A DNA stretch of 64,000 nt from Cryobacterium sp. HLT2-28 (GTDB lineage: Bacteria; Actinomycetota; Actinomycetes; Actinomycetales; Microbacteriaceae): contig NZ_SOFH01000022.1 in the NCBI RefSeq assembly GCF_004402495.1, forward strand, positions 62,001 through 126,000, given 5' to 3'. The notes under the pieces are model-generated. The model was not told the origin of the DNA. It searched no databases and worked only from the letters and a program-made list of their open reading frames with translations. The position numbers and the translations under genes were made by a program. Shown piece after piece: positions 34,238 to 41,411 of the stretch; the stretch's first letter is position 1, and the number at the start of each line of letters is the position of its first letter.

Positions 34238-35025
34238 ACACCTGGGAACTAGACGATGGCTCAACGACGGTCGCATTCGCCGGCGACTGGCACGGAGTGT
34301 CAGACGGTGTATTTCAGACCCTGAAACGACTCTCCGATGCCGGGATCACCAGGGTCTATCACGTCGGTGACTTCGCGATTTGGCCGGACAAGAGTGGCAC
34401 GAAGTTCCTGAATACCGTCAACGGCTACGCGGCGGATCTGGGGATCGGAATCTCCGTGACGCCGGGTAACCACGAGGACTGGGCCTATCTAGATTCAGCC
34501 CTGAGCGTGGCGGACCCAGAACCGTTCCTTGTTCGCCCGCGTATCGCTGTGTTTCCCCGGGGGTATCGATGGGTGCATGGCGGGCGCTCGTTCGTGAGCT
34601 TCGGCGGGAGCGCGTCGATCGATTACGAATACCGAACTCCTCGACGCAACTGGTGGCCTGAGGAACTACCCACCGGCGCCGATCTCGAGCACATCAAGGC
34701 CGGAGGGCGGGCCGACATCATGATCACCCATGACGCCCCGATACCGGGAACGCCAATGGTCGAGCAAATCCGATCGATTAACCCCCAAGGGTGGAGCGAG
34801 GCGGCTCTGGACTACGCCGCCGGCAGCGCACGAATGATCACGGACGCCTGGAACGCCGTTCAGCCGCACACGCTCGTCCACGGCCATTTCCACGTTCGGG
34901 ACACGACGACTTTGCCCACCGGGCAACGCATATTCTCCCTCGCGGCCGAGCAGGCCGTCGGCAACGTGCTGGTTCTCAACCTCAAGAACCTGAGCACGAA
35001 GTGGCTGGAGGACCTCGGTGCCTGA
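34234..35025 (+). CDS. Calcineurin-like metallophosphoesterase
   Basis: The 263-aa protein has the five metallophosphatase blocks in order: FAGDWHG (about 15-21), HVGDFAI (about 44), TPGNHED (about 76-82), MITHDAP (about 167) and LVHGHFHVRD (about 213). All metal ligands (D, H, D, N, H, H, H) are therefore present. These enzymes hydrolyse phosphomonoesters or phosphodiesters such as nucleic acid ends or cyclic nucleotides; the substrate here is not given by sequence. It overlaps the preceding gene by 4 bases and the next gene by 8 bases. A copy of its last codons and of the following gene start recurs near 36590, showing that its 3' end was duplicated. Confidence 0.92.
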   Translation: MNTWELDDGSTTVAFAGDWHGVSDGVFQTLKRLSDAGITRVYHVGDFAIWPDKSGTKFLNTVNGYAADLGIGISVTPGNHEDWAYLDSALSVADPEPFLVRPRIAVFPRGYRWVHGGRSFVSFGGSASIDYEYRTPRRNWWPEELPTGADLEHIKAGGRADIMITHDAPIPGTPMVEQIRSINPQGWSEAALDYAAGSARMITDAWNAVQPHTLVHGHFHVRDTTTLPTGQRIFSLAAEQAVGNVLVLNLKNLSTKWLEDLGA

Positions 35026-35395
35026 ATCCGACAAAGCGAATAGCCGTGGCACCGACCAGAAAGAGTTGCTCACCCTCATGGACACCGCCACCGGTTGCTA
35101 CGTCGTCACATCGGCATCCTCCGCCCAACACGCGATCGACTTCGACTCCGGAACGCTGACCCGCACAGCAGGGGAACTCGGCGATGAACCGACCAAGCTC
35201 CGCTGTGACGGCACTCCTGTTGGGCTTCAAGCTGTTATCTCGTGTACGGTCGGGCGCCCCGCCCAGTTCCAGGTCAGGCTCAGCCCTGACCGGGTCATCG
35301 ACACGGTACGCACAACGACAACAGTCGTGCGCATCGAGCGTCTTGTAGAATCTCAGACTCCGCCCGTCCTCCAGGCTGAAGCGGAGAGGCGTTGA
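35018..35395 (+). CDS. Tandem small protein paralogue 1, 125 aa
   Basis: The GTG at 35018 is preceded by GGAGG five bases upstream and overlaps the end of the phosphoesterase gene. The product has a core GCYVVTSASSAQHAIDFDSG, then TLTRTAGEL and ISCTVGRPAQFQV, ending in VVRIERL. The same layout (aromatic-V/T, D-x-G-T-x-T-R, S/T-C-x-V-G, R-I-E) returns in three further genes of this operon, so it is one member of a four-copy family. I know no function. Tandem diverged copies of small acidic proteins are typical of immunity or inhibitor proteins; that is an analogy only. Confidence 0.75.
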   Translation: MPESDKANSRGTDQKELLTLMDTATGCYVVTSASSAQHAIDFDSGTLTRTAGELGDEPTKLRCDGTPVGLQAVISCTVGRPAQFQVRLSPDRVIDTVRTTTTVVRIERLVESQTPPVLQAEAERR

Positions 35396-35946
35396 TGCGT
35401 GCCCGGCTCTATCTAGATGTTGACGGCGTACTCAACGCGCGCAACGCAAAGTTCATCTGGGGAGAGGCGACAAGTACCTCCATGACGATCCATCACCCCG
35501 GGGGGTACACCGACGACTTCACCATCCACTGGGCACCAGACCTGATCCTCGCCTTGGATGTCCTCCGAACCACGTTCGATATCGAGCTGGTTTGGCTGAC
35601 CACCTGGAACGAGAACAACTTCGTGCTGACACATCTGGTGCCGACGATCCAAGGCCTTGCGGGCGGCCGAGTGCTGCCCTACGACCCGCCATTCAGCCCG
35701 GTCATCGAAGCCTCGGGCTGGTGGAAAGGCCGAGGCCTAATCAAAGACCAAGCAGCCTCACCAACACCCTTCATCTGGATAGACGACCAGGAAGTGTCCT
35801 TGCACGGTCACAAGATCCTGGCAAAGACAACAGGGACGCCGTCCCTCTTGATCCCCACCAGCCCGATAGCCGGCCTGACACCCGAGCATGTTGAACAGAT
35901 GAGTGAATGGCTGGAACGACTGCCTGACGATGCCAAGACAATCTGA
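35395..35946 (+). CDS. HAD-superfamily protein, RNA-repair-associated type
   Basis: The 183-aa protein starts with MRARLYLDVDGVLNARN, the DxDG nucleophile motif of HAD phosphatases. It has a WLTTWNEN block (the T/S motif II in a W-T-T-W context) and an acidic FIWIDDQEV motif IV. This W-T-T-W variant is the one I associate with the HAD domain family described from RNA-repair multidomain proteins. The ATG at 35395 has GGAGAGG five bases upstream and overlaps the previous stop (TGATG). A TTG just before it is a worse start. Together with the upstream phosphoesterase, it gives this operon two candidate phosphate-removing enzymes. Confidence 0.85.
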   Translation: MRARLYLDVDGVLNARNAKFIWGEATSTSMTIHHPGGYTDDFTIHWAPDLILALDVLRTTFDIELVWLTTWNENNFVLTHLVPTIQGLAGGRVLPYDPPFSPVIEASGWWKGRGLIKDQAASPTPFIWIDDQEVSLHGHKILAKTTGTPSLLIPTSPIAGLTPEHVEQMSEWLERLPDDAKTI

Positions 35947-35983
35947 CGGTGCCCCTTCTTCGGAAGATGCCGAACGAGAGGTG

Positions 35984-36310
35984 ATGAACGAACAGGCGAA
36001 GGATACTGATGTCCCCGAAAAGCTTGAGCTGACTGGGACAGAAGGAGGACTGTGGTGCGTTTACACGAGGGACAGCAACCACATATTCGACCTAGACCGC
36101 GGAACCGTCACACGCGTTCCTGGCGCCGATGCACCAGCCAATATCAACGACGGCCCACGAAGGCTGAAAGAACTCTTCACGTGCCGCGTGGGCGAGAGAG
36201 GCTATTGGACGATGCCGGGCGACTATCTAATCGACTTTCGCTTTAACCTCACTTCCACAATTCAGCGCATCCAAAAGATCACGGGCGACACAACCCAGCC
36301 GCCGTCGTAG
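35984..36310 (+). CDS. Tandem small protein paralogue 2, 108 aa
   Basis: The core LWCVYTRDSNHIFDLDRG, TVTRVPGAD and LFTCRVGERGYWT aligns with paralogue 1. The start is uncertain: ATG 35984 gives an N-terminus of the same length as paralogue 1, while in-frame ATGs at 35930 and 35903 would overlap the HAD gene. None has a good ribosome site. No other domain is visible. Confidence 0.65.
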   Translation: MNEQAKDTDVPEKLELTGTEGGLWCVYTRDSNHIFDLDRGTVTRVPGADAPANINDGPRRLKELFTCRVGERGYWTMPGDYLIDFRFNLTSTIQRIQKITGDTTQPPS

Positions 36311-36392
36311 CCGGGCTGGAGTTCAGGGCAAACCGGGATCAGCGAGCACGACCAGAACCATCGATGAACGAAATTTCGAAGGGAGCCTAGCT

Positions 36393-36566
36393 ATGAGGAC
36401 TGACAACCGTGATGCTGCGCTGGACCTCGCTCAGGAAATCTTCCGGATTCTCGACGCAATCAATACGCCAAACCCGAAGTGGCTTCATCGCCAGGACTCA
36501 GTGGCAGCAATAGTGAACGTACTGGTCAGCATCCACGCGACGCGGGCCTTGCGCTCAGACGTTTGA
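36393..36566 (+). CDS. Small helical protein, 57 aa
   Basis: An ATG at 36393 with GAAGGGAG upstream opens a 57-codon frame ending in TGA at 36564-36566. The product is one or two amphipathic helices (AALDLAQEIFRILDAIN, then DSVAAIVNVLVSIHATRAL) without known family. The good ribosome site and protein-like composition support a real gene within the operon, between paralogues 2 and 3. Confidence 0.6.
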   Translation: MRTDNRDAALDLAQEIFRILDAINTPNPKWLHRQDSVAAIVNVLVSIHATRALRSDV

Positions 36567-36630
36567 CTTCCACCGCCAAGCGTGGGGATGCGACCTGGCT
36601 GGAGGACCTCGATGCACACAGTGAACAGCG

Positions 36631-36987
36631 GTGGCATGGAGCAAAAAAGAGTCACTCACGCTCATGGACACCGCCACCGATAGCTTCGTGGACACGTCCG
36701 CATCCTGCACCCAGCACACGATCGACTTCGGCTCTGGGACACTCACCCAGATCCCTGCGAAGCTAATCGACGAACAGGTCAGGCTCCGCAGTGAAGACAC
36801 CCCGCTTCAGCTACTGAACATACTTTCGTGCACGGTAGGGCACCATAGCGAGTTCATGGTCAGACTTCACCTAGACCGGCTCATCTACGGTTCCGACGAG
36901 AACAACGACTCGGTGTCTGACCGCAAGGAGTTTTCAATGAACGAAACCCGTCCGTGTGACCGCCAAGCCGGGGAGCACACCAAATGA
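36631..36987 (+). CDS. Tandem small protein paralogue 3, probably degenerate, 118 aa
   Basis: The stretch from about 36590 repeats the end of the phosphoesterase gene and the start of paralogue 1 (TGGCTGGAGGACCTCG, then CTCATGGACACCGCCACCG). Relative to paralogue 1, one extra base in or near an A-run at 36642-36647 puts the original ATG (36612) out of frame. Translation would have to start at the GTG at 36631. The C-terminus also differs: the V-x-R-I-E strand is lost and the frame runs into unrelated sequence. It is either a newly adapted copy or decaying. It overlaps the next gene by four bases (ATGA). Confidence 0.5.
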   Translation: MAWSKKESLTLMDTATDSFVDTSASCTQHTIDFGSGTLTQIPAKLIDEQVRLRSEDTPLQLLNILSCTVGHHSEFMVRLHLDRLIYGSDENNDSVSDRKEFSMNETRPCDRQAGEHTK

Positions 36988-37274
36988 CTGTCGACGAGAT
37001 CGTTGGCCCAGGCCAGTTCGGTACCTGGCGTGTGACCACGTCAATGGGTGACATCGCAACGATCGTTCTGACACCGGAGAGATGCATGATCCACGGGGAG
37101 TGGACACCCCTCACCCGCTCAAGGCATGGACTGCCACAGATCGGGCCAAGCGCACTGAGGAGCCTCGTGTGCAAGGTAGGCCAACCGCTGATTTGGACCA
37201 CCCATGGCGGGGTTGGTGGTGTTGATGAATGGCGTGTCGGAGAAGTTATTCGAATTGAGCGCCGCGAATCTTGA
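36984..37274 (+). CDS. Tandem small protein paralogue 4, 96 aa
   Basis: The most diverged copy: GTWRVTTSMGDIATIVLTPE, then LRSLVCKVGQPLIWTT, ending VIRIERRES. The conserved skeleton (W-x-V-T, S/T-x-V-C-x-V-G, V-x-R-I-E) is kept and the length is complete. It overlaps paralogue 3 by four bases and is the last gene of the operon before attR. Confidence 0.7.
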   Translation: MTVDEIVGPGQFGTWRVTTSMGDIATIVLTPERCMIHGEWTPLTRSRHGLPQIGPSALRSLVCKVGQPLIWTTHGGVGGVDEWRVGEVIRIERRES

Positions 37275-37299
37275 CGAATTGATGCGTTAGCTTTGCGTC

Positions 37300-37467
37300 A
37301 TGAGCAATGCGTCAGGCGCACTGAATTTCGGCAGGCTCTTGGCTGGACGAGTTGCCAAGGTCGCCATCGAACCAAGCGAACTCTACGAGGGACTACCAAA
37401 CAAAGGTCGAGGATATGGCCACTTGAGATTGGTGCAGGGTCAGACCGATTCACGCGATCGGCAGTGA
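37300..37467 (+). pseudogene. Truncated N-terminus of a DEAD/DEAH-helicase-like protein
   Basis: A 55-codon frame reads GALNFGRLLAGRVAKVAIEP, then SELYEGLPNKGRGYGHLRLV and QGQ, and stops shortly after. This matches, as far as I recall, the extreme N-terminus of actinobacterial DEAD/DEAH helicases found in accessory regions (IEP-x-E-I/L-x-x-x-L-P, then YLRDVQ before the P-loop). The P-loop and all the rest are missing. It is probably what remains of a cargo gene deleted beside the attachment site. Confidence 0.5.
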
Positions 37468-37597
37468 CGATGGTGCCCATTTTTTGCCCACACTTGCCCA
37501 CGCTATTGCGTGATTTCCTGTTATTGCCGGTTACCATAAACCGTTGAATTCACGGGCGATTACGGGAAAACTCGGGCTATGGTTGAACCCTGCCAAA

Positions 37598-37642
37598 GAC
37601 TTTTAATCCTTGGGTCGTCGGTTCGAGCCCGACGGGGCCCAC
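37598..37642 (+). repeat. attR, orphan 45-bp tRNA-Lys 3' half
   Basis: The sequence is identical to 771-815, with the anticodon loop, T-arm and acceptor 3' strand of tRNA-Lys but no 5' half, so it cannot be a tRNA gene. It marks the right end of the element. The chromosomal gene order resumes beyond it with markedly higher GC. Confidence 0.95.
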
Positions 37643-37694
37643 TTGTGTCGCGGTCGGGGTGCGCGGAACCGGATGCCACCGGCACCCGAGTGAG

Positions 37695-38978
37695 TCAGGC
37701 GTGACTGGCCTGCCGGGCCAGCTCGCCCTGAACAGTGAGAGCGAGTTCTCGAAGCAGAACCAGGTTGACGTCCGCCTCCGCTCGCGGCTCCGCCCCGAAC
37801 ACGCACAGGGCCCCGATCCGTTCGCCGGAGGGAGACTCGATCGCGAACCCGGCGTAGAACCGAACCTCCGGCCTGCCTGCGGCAGTCGGACCGTTGCGGA
37901 TTCGTTCATCGGCCCGGGCGTCGGGAATGACCGTGACTCCCGATTCCTTGATGGCGAGGTTGCAGAATGAGCCGGCACGGGGCAACTCGCCGCGGTCGCG
38001 CCCGGCGGTGCACGACATCCTGACCCGCTCGCCGTCCACGAGGCTGAAGGATGCCCCGTCCGCGCCGAACGAGGTGAGCGCAAGCTCGACGATCGGGCCG
38101 AGGAGCCCCTGATAGTCCGGGTCGGGCCGGTCGAATTCATCGACAGCGCGTTGCCGCCTTGCCTCCCTCCGCTGTGCACCGTCAGGCTCCAACGGATCGG
38201 CCTCCCCACTCTCGTGCCGATGCGGCGCCGGATCAAGGGCGGGCGTCAGGACAGAGGCCAGCAACTCAGCCCACTGCTCGTAAACCGGGGCCGCCCGGTA
38301 GTCCTGGTACTGACGGCGTTCCGGCAGATCGGGCGCGATCGACAGCAGAGTGGTGCGCGGCATCGGCGCGGAAACCGCTCGGGTGATCCGGTTCAGGCGC
38401 TGCGCGTGCCGCTCGGCGAGTGTGCCCAGCACGGAGTCGAAGATCGGAATGGAACGGATGCCCGCGGCCTCGACGATATAGACCTGCGTGGTCTGGGAGG
38501 TCGAGCGCTCCAGCCGTGCGAGCAGGTCGGTAACGGCGCGCCGCCACTGGCTCGTCGCCGTGTAGAAGACGGCGTCGCCGACGCCGAGGAACACGACGAT
38601 CGCGTCGTAGCGGCAGAGCCTGGCCCCGTCGAGGGCACCGACGGCCGACCCGATGAGCATCCGGGGGTCGGCAATGACGTCGACGTCCGCCCCGCGGCCG
38701 GTGCGCCGGGTCAGCGCCCTGGCGAGTGCCCCCGGTATGCCCAGGTCGTGGCTGAGCACTCCCCAGCCGACCAGCGGCCCGCTGCCGAAAAGCAGCACCC
38801 GGTCGGAGTCGAGACCGGCGGAATGGGCCTGGGGCGCATCCGAGGGCCGGGGGATGTTCTCCAGGTCGCGGAAGTTCAGGATCACCCAGGCGCGCATCAG
38901 CGGCGCCAGCGCCAGTCGGAACGGAGCGGATGTCCAGCCGTCGAACGGGTGGGCCGGCCACCGAGTCATCTTCGCCAC
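37695..38978 (-). CDS. SGNH-like domain plus GAF domain protein (copy 1)
   Basis: The 427-aa protein has an N-terminal SGNH/GDSL-hydrolase-like domain (about 25-235) and a C-terminal GAF domain (about 285-420, with [20 protein letters not shown]). In the SGNH part, block I reads LLFGSGPLVGWGVLSHDL, where GDSL would be expected, and block III reads LGVGDAV instead of G-x-N-D. The usual catalytic Ser and Asn are therefore not in place, and a non-catalytic binding role is likely. The GTG start at 38978 has GGGAGA upstream. A paralogue of the same two-domain order lies at 41412-42641. The GAF part may sense small ligands or redox state. Confidence 0.75.
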   Translation of the reverse strand: MAKMTRWPAHPFDGWTSAPFRLALAPLMRAWVILNFRDLENIPRPSDAPQAHSAGLDSDRVLLFGSGPLVGWGVLSHDLGIPGALARALTRRTGRGADVDVIADPRMLIGSAVGALDGARLCRYDAIVVFLGVGDAVFYTATSQWRRAVTDLLARLERSTSQTTQVYIVEAAGIRSIPIFDSVLGTLAERHAQRLNRITRAVSAPMPRTTLLSIAPDLPERRQYQDYRAAPVYEQWAELLASVLTPALDPAPHRHESGEADPLEPDGAQRREARRQRAVDEFDRPDPDYQGLLGPIVELALTSFGADGASFSLVDGERVRMSCTAGRDRGELPRAGSFCNLAIKESGVTVIPDARADERIRNGPTAAGRPEVRFYAGFAIESPSGERIGALCVFGAEPRAEADVNLVLLRELALTVQGELARQASHA

Positions 38979-39195
38979 TGAGCGTCTCCCGCCTCGGGCC
39001 CGTCCGGGCAGTCTGCCCGTGTCGGAGTCAAACACTCGAGCAGCTCCCCCACCAGCCCATCTTCGGGGAACGCAGACGGCCGGATTCCGGCCGGTCCCAC
39101 TACGCTCAAGCTATCGACCAGATGGTTACGACCGGGAACTGGCCGGAACGAGCCGGAACAAGCTTCAGAACGACGAGACACGAGGAGAGGTCAGA

Positions 39196-39579
39196 ATGTC
39201 CAGGAAAGTGAAGTGGCTCGACCAGCCCGACGCCGACGACTTCCCGAAGGCGGCGAACTACCTGCATCTGCTCGTGAACGACAGCGCCGTCGACGCCACC
39301 GTCGGCGCGCTGGAGGCGGCCCCGCTCACCCACCACAAGGCCAAGGACATCCTCCGGGCCAGCGGCTTGCCGCTGCTCGACGCCGCCAATCCGCACGTGG
39401 CCGCCTACCTGAAACTGATCCGTGACGGGGTGAGACTGTCCCCGATCCTGCTCGTGCGCGGCAATCTCCCCGCCGGGGTGCCACTGCACATCGCAGACGG
39501 GTACCACCGGGTGTGTGCCACCTACCTCACCAACGAGAACACCGACATCCCCGTGCGGCTCGCCGACCTGACGCTCTGA
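39196..39579 (+). CDS. ParB-nuclease-like small protein, 127 aa
   Basis: The ATG at 39196 follows GGAGAGG by five bases. The product ends with LSPILLVRGNLPAGVPLHIA, then DGYHRVCATYL, resembling the ParB/Srx fold motif in which a G-x-H-R sits after a strand-turn. The N-terminal half has no motif. Function unknown. It lies divergent from the SGNH-GAF gene and just before the antiporter gene. Confidence 0.65.
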   Translation: MSRKVKWLDQPDADDFPKAANYLHLLVNDSAVDATVGALEAAPLTHHKAKDILRASGLPLLDAANPHVAAYLKLIRDGVRLSPILLVRGNLPAGVPLHIADGYHRVCATYLTNENTDIPVRLADLTL

Positions 39580-39600
39580 CCGACCCTGGACCCGGCCGCG

Positions 39601-40773
39601 ATGACCTTCCAGACCCTGGCGATCATCTCGGTCGTCGCACTGCTCGGCCCTCTCCTGGCGATCCCGCGCCGCGCCCGCCTGCCGGTGATGCTCGGTCAGC
39701 TTCTGGCGGGGATCGTCGTCGGGCAGAGCGGCCTCCGGCTGGTGGATTCGACCGACCCCTCGATCACGCTGCTGGCCGACGTTGGCTTCGCACTGATGAT
39801 GTTCGTCGCCGGAACCCACGTGCCCCTGCGGGACGGTCAGAACCGCTCCGCGCTGCGCAGGGGGGCTGCCCGCGCGACCGGCACTGCCGTGGTCGCCGCC
39901 GGGCTCGGGGCGGGGATCGCCGCGCTCTTCGGCATCAACCACGCCCCCCTCTACATCGTGCTGCTCGCGTCGTCGTCTGCCGCCCTGGTGCTTCCGATCA
40001 TCGACTCCCTGCGGCTGAAGGGCACCCCGGTGCTCGAGGTGATCGCGCAGGTCGCCATCGCGGACATCGCCGCGATCGTGGCGCTGCCGCTGGCGATCGA
40101 CCCGCCCAACGCCGGCCGGGCGGCGCTCGGCGCGGCCGCGGTGGCCGGCGCATCCGTGGTGCTCTACCTCGTGCTCTCCCGGCTGGAGGCGACCGGGGCC
40201 AGGCTGCGGCTGCACCACCTGTCGGAGTCGCGCAAGTTCGCCCTGGAACTGCGGATCCAGCTCGCGGTCCTCTTCGGCATGGCGGCCCTGGCCGTCTACA
40301 GCCACGTGTCGATCATGCTGGCCGGGTTCTCATTCGGGCTGGCCGTTGCCGCCGTCGGCGAACCGAGGCGACTGGCCAGGCAACTGTTCGCCATCGCCGA
40401 CGGATTCCTCGGCCCGCTGTTCTTCGTCTGGCTCGGCGCCTCCCTCAACCTGCTCGACCTCCTGAACCGGCCGCAGATGATCCTGCTCGGCCTGACGCTG
40501 GGGGTCGCCGCAGTGCTGGCGCACGCCGTCACGCGCGCCCTCGGGCTGCCACTGCCGCTCGGCCTGATGTCGGCCGCGCAGCTCGGGGTGCCGGTGGCCG
40601 CGGTGACGATCGGCAGCCAGTCGAACCTGTTGCTGCCCGGCGAGGCCGCGGCGCTGATCCTGGGGGCCCTCGTCACGATCGGGGTGTCCGCGATCGCGGG
40701 CGGGCGGGCGGCCGCGCCTCCGGAGGCCGAGCCGGTCTCCCCGCGACGCCCCCCGGAGACCGCGACCCCCTGA
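39601..40773 (+). CDS. Cation:proton antiporter, CPA2-type
   Basis: The 390-aa protein has about twelve hydrophobic segments and an overall Na+/H+ exchanger (KefB-like) layout. PVMLGQLLAGIVVGQSGL near residue 30 and FALMMFVAGTHV near 70 are typical early helices. The conserved polar residues lie in DIAAIVALP and in FLGPLFFVWLGASLN. No RCK/TrkA domain follows. It should exchange Na+ or K+ for protons at the membrane for pH or salt balance. It starts 22 bases after the preceding gene without a clear ribosome site. Confidence 0.85.
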   Translation: MTFQTLAIISVVALLGPLLAIPRRARLPVMLGQLLAGIVVGQSGLRLVDSTDPSITLLADVGFALMMFVAGTHVPLRDGQNRSALRRGAARATGTAVVAAGLGAGIAALFGINHAPLYIVLLASSSAALVLPIIDSLRLKGTPVLEVIAQVAIADIAAIVALPLAIDPPNAGRAALGAAAVAGASVVLYLVLSRLEATGARLRLHHLSESRKFALELRIQLAVLFGMAALAVYSHVSIMLAGFSFGLAVAAVGEPRRLARQLFAIADGFLGPLFFVWLGASLNLLDLLNRPQMILLGLTLGVAAVLAHAVTRALGLPLPLGLMSAAQLGVPVAAVTIGSQSNLLLPGEAAALILGALVTIGVSAIAGGRAAAPPEAEPVSPRRPPETATP

Positions 40774-40919
40774 CGCGGCGGGCCTCCTCTCGGACTCCGG
40801 AGGGCACTCTTCGGAATTCCCGGCGGGCGCACAGCGTTGATGCGGTCAGTGCACGGGTTTCCCGCTCATACTGCAGAACAGAACGGGCACGGCCCGGCGA
40901 CGAATCAAGGAGGTCGCAC

Positions 40920-41372
40920 GTGGAAAGAGTGAATGAAGAGGTAGAGGTCAACACCGGAGTGATCGAGAAGTACCGGCGCCACGGGAATGGGCGCGGACTG
41001 GTCTCCCCCGCTGCCCGGGTGCACGCGAGCGCGTTCGTGTCGAGCACGGCCTATGTGGAAAGCGGCGCGCAGGTCAGCGCAGAGTCGTGGATCGGACCTG
41101 GAAGCTGGATCGACCACGGGGCCGTGATCGGGTCGAAGGTCTTCATCGGCCAGAACGTGCATGTGGGCGCGGACGCGCAGGTGGGAAACGGAGCCCGGCT
41201 GGGCAGCCACTCCCGGATCGGCCGGAACGCCCGCATTCCCGCCGGCGCCGTCCTCGACCGGGACCTCCGGGTGCCCGACAACGCGGTGGCCGCCGCGACC
41301 GCGTCACGCGCCGCCCACGCCGCCCACCGTCGGGCCGACCTGCCGGGGACCGGGCTCCGGTCGGCCGCCTGA
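40920..41372 (+). CDS. Left-handed beta-helix (hexapeptide-repeat) protein
   Basis: The 150-aa protein consists mainly of hexapeptide repeats ([LIV]-G-x4), such as WIGPGSWIDHGAVIGSK, VFIGQNVHVGADAQVG and RLGSHSRIGRNARIP, which form a left-handed parallel beta-helix as in LpxA-like acyltransferases and gamma carbonic anhydrases. It lacks the His triad of the carbonic anhydrases and any CoA-binding extension that I can see. The GTG start at 40920 has a perfect AAGGAGG six bases upstream. The substrate is unknown. Confidence 0.8.
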   Translation: MERVNEEVEVNTGVIEKYRRHGNGRGLVSPAARVHASAFVSSTAYVESGAQVSAESWIGPGSWIDHGAVIGSKVFIGQNVHVGADAQVGNGARLGSHSRIGRNARIPAGAVLDRDLRVPDNAVAAATASRAAHAAHRRADLPGTGLRSAA

Positions 41373-41411
41373 CCCGGTCGGCCGCCTGAGCCGGCGTCAC
41401 TCGGTGGCCGG

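Larger units (their letters stand above)
771..37642. mobile_element. Integrative element in tRNA-Lys, about 36.8 kb, with defence cargo
   Basis: The ends are defined by a perfect 45-bp direct repeat: the tRNA 3' half at 771-815 and an orphan copy at 37598-37642. A tyrosine integrase lies next to the tRNA end, followed by a repressor-like gene, an excisionase and a phage-type replication protein. That is the usual left-arm order of temperate phages and of phage satellites. No terminase, capsid, tail, lysis, relaxase or FtsK-type gene is visible, so it is not a complete prophage or conjugative element. The rest is cargo: toxin-antitoxin genes, large ATPases, restriction-modification genes and unknown operons. 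Base composition is more mixed than in the very GC-rich flank right of 37643. The boundaries are seen directly; the satellite or island classification is inference. Confidence 0.93.

Noticed and set aside
771-37642. Complete prophage
   Set aside because: Integrase, repressor, excisionase and a replication protein are present, but no terminase, portal, capsid, tail or lysis gene is seen in 36.8 kb.
771-37642. Conjugative element of the actinomycete (AICE) type
   Set aside because: No FtsK/SpoIIIE-like transfer ATPase and no relaxase are visible.
37577-37650. A second tRNA-Lys gene at attR
   Set aside because: Only the 3' half is present; sequence upstream of 37598 does not continue as a tRNA, so it is an att repeat.
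39513-41372. One long 619-aa coding frame across the antiporter gene
   Set aside because: Its first two thirds are Arg/Pro-rich shadow translation; the real genes are the antiporter (39601-40773) and the GTG-started hexapeptide protein (40920-41372).
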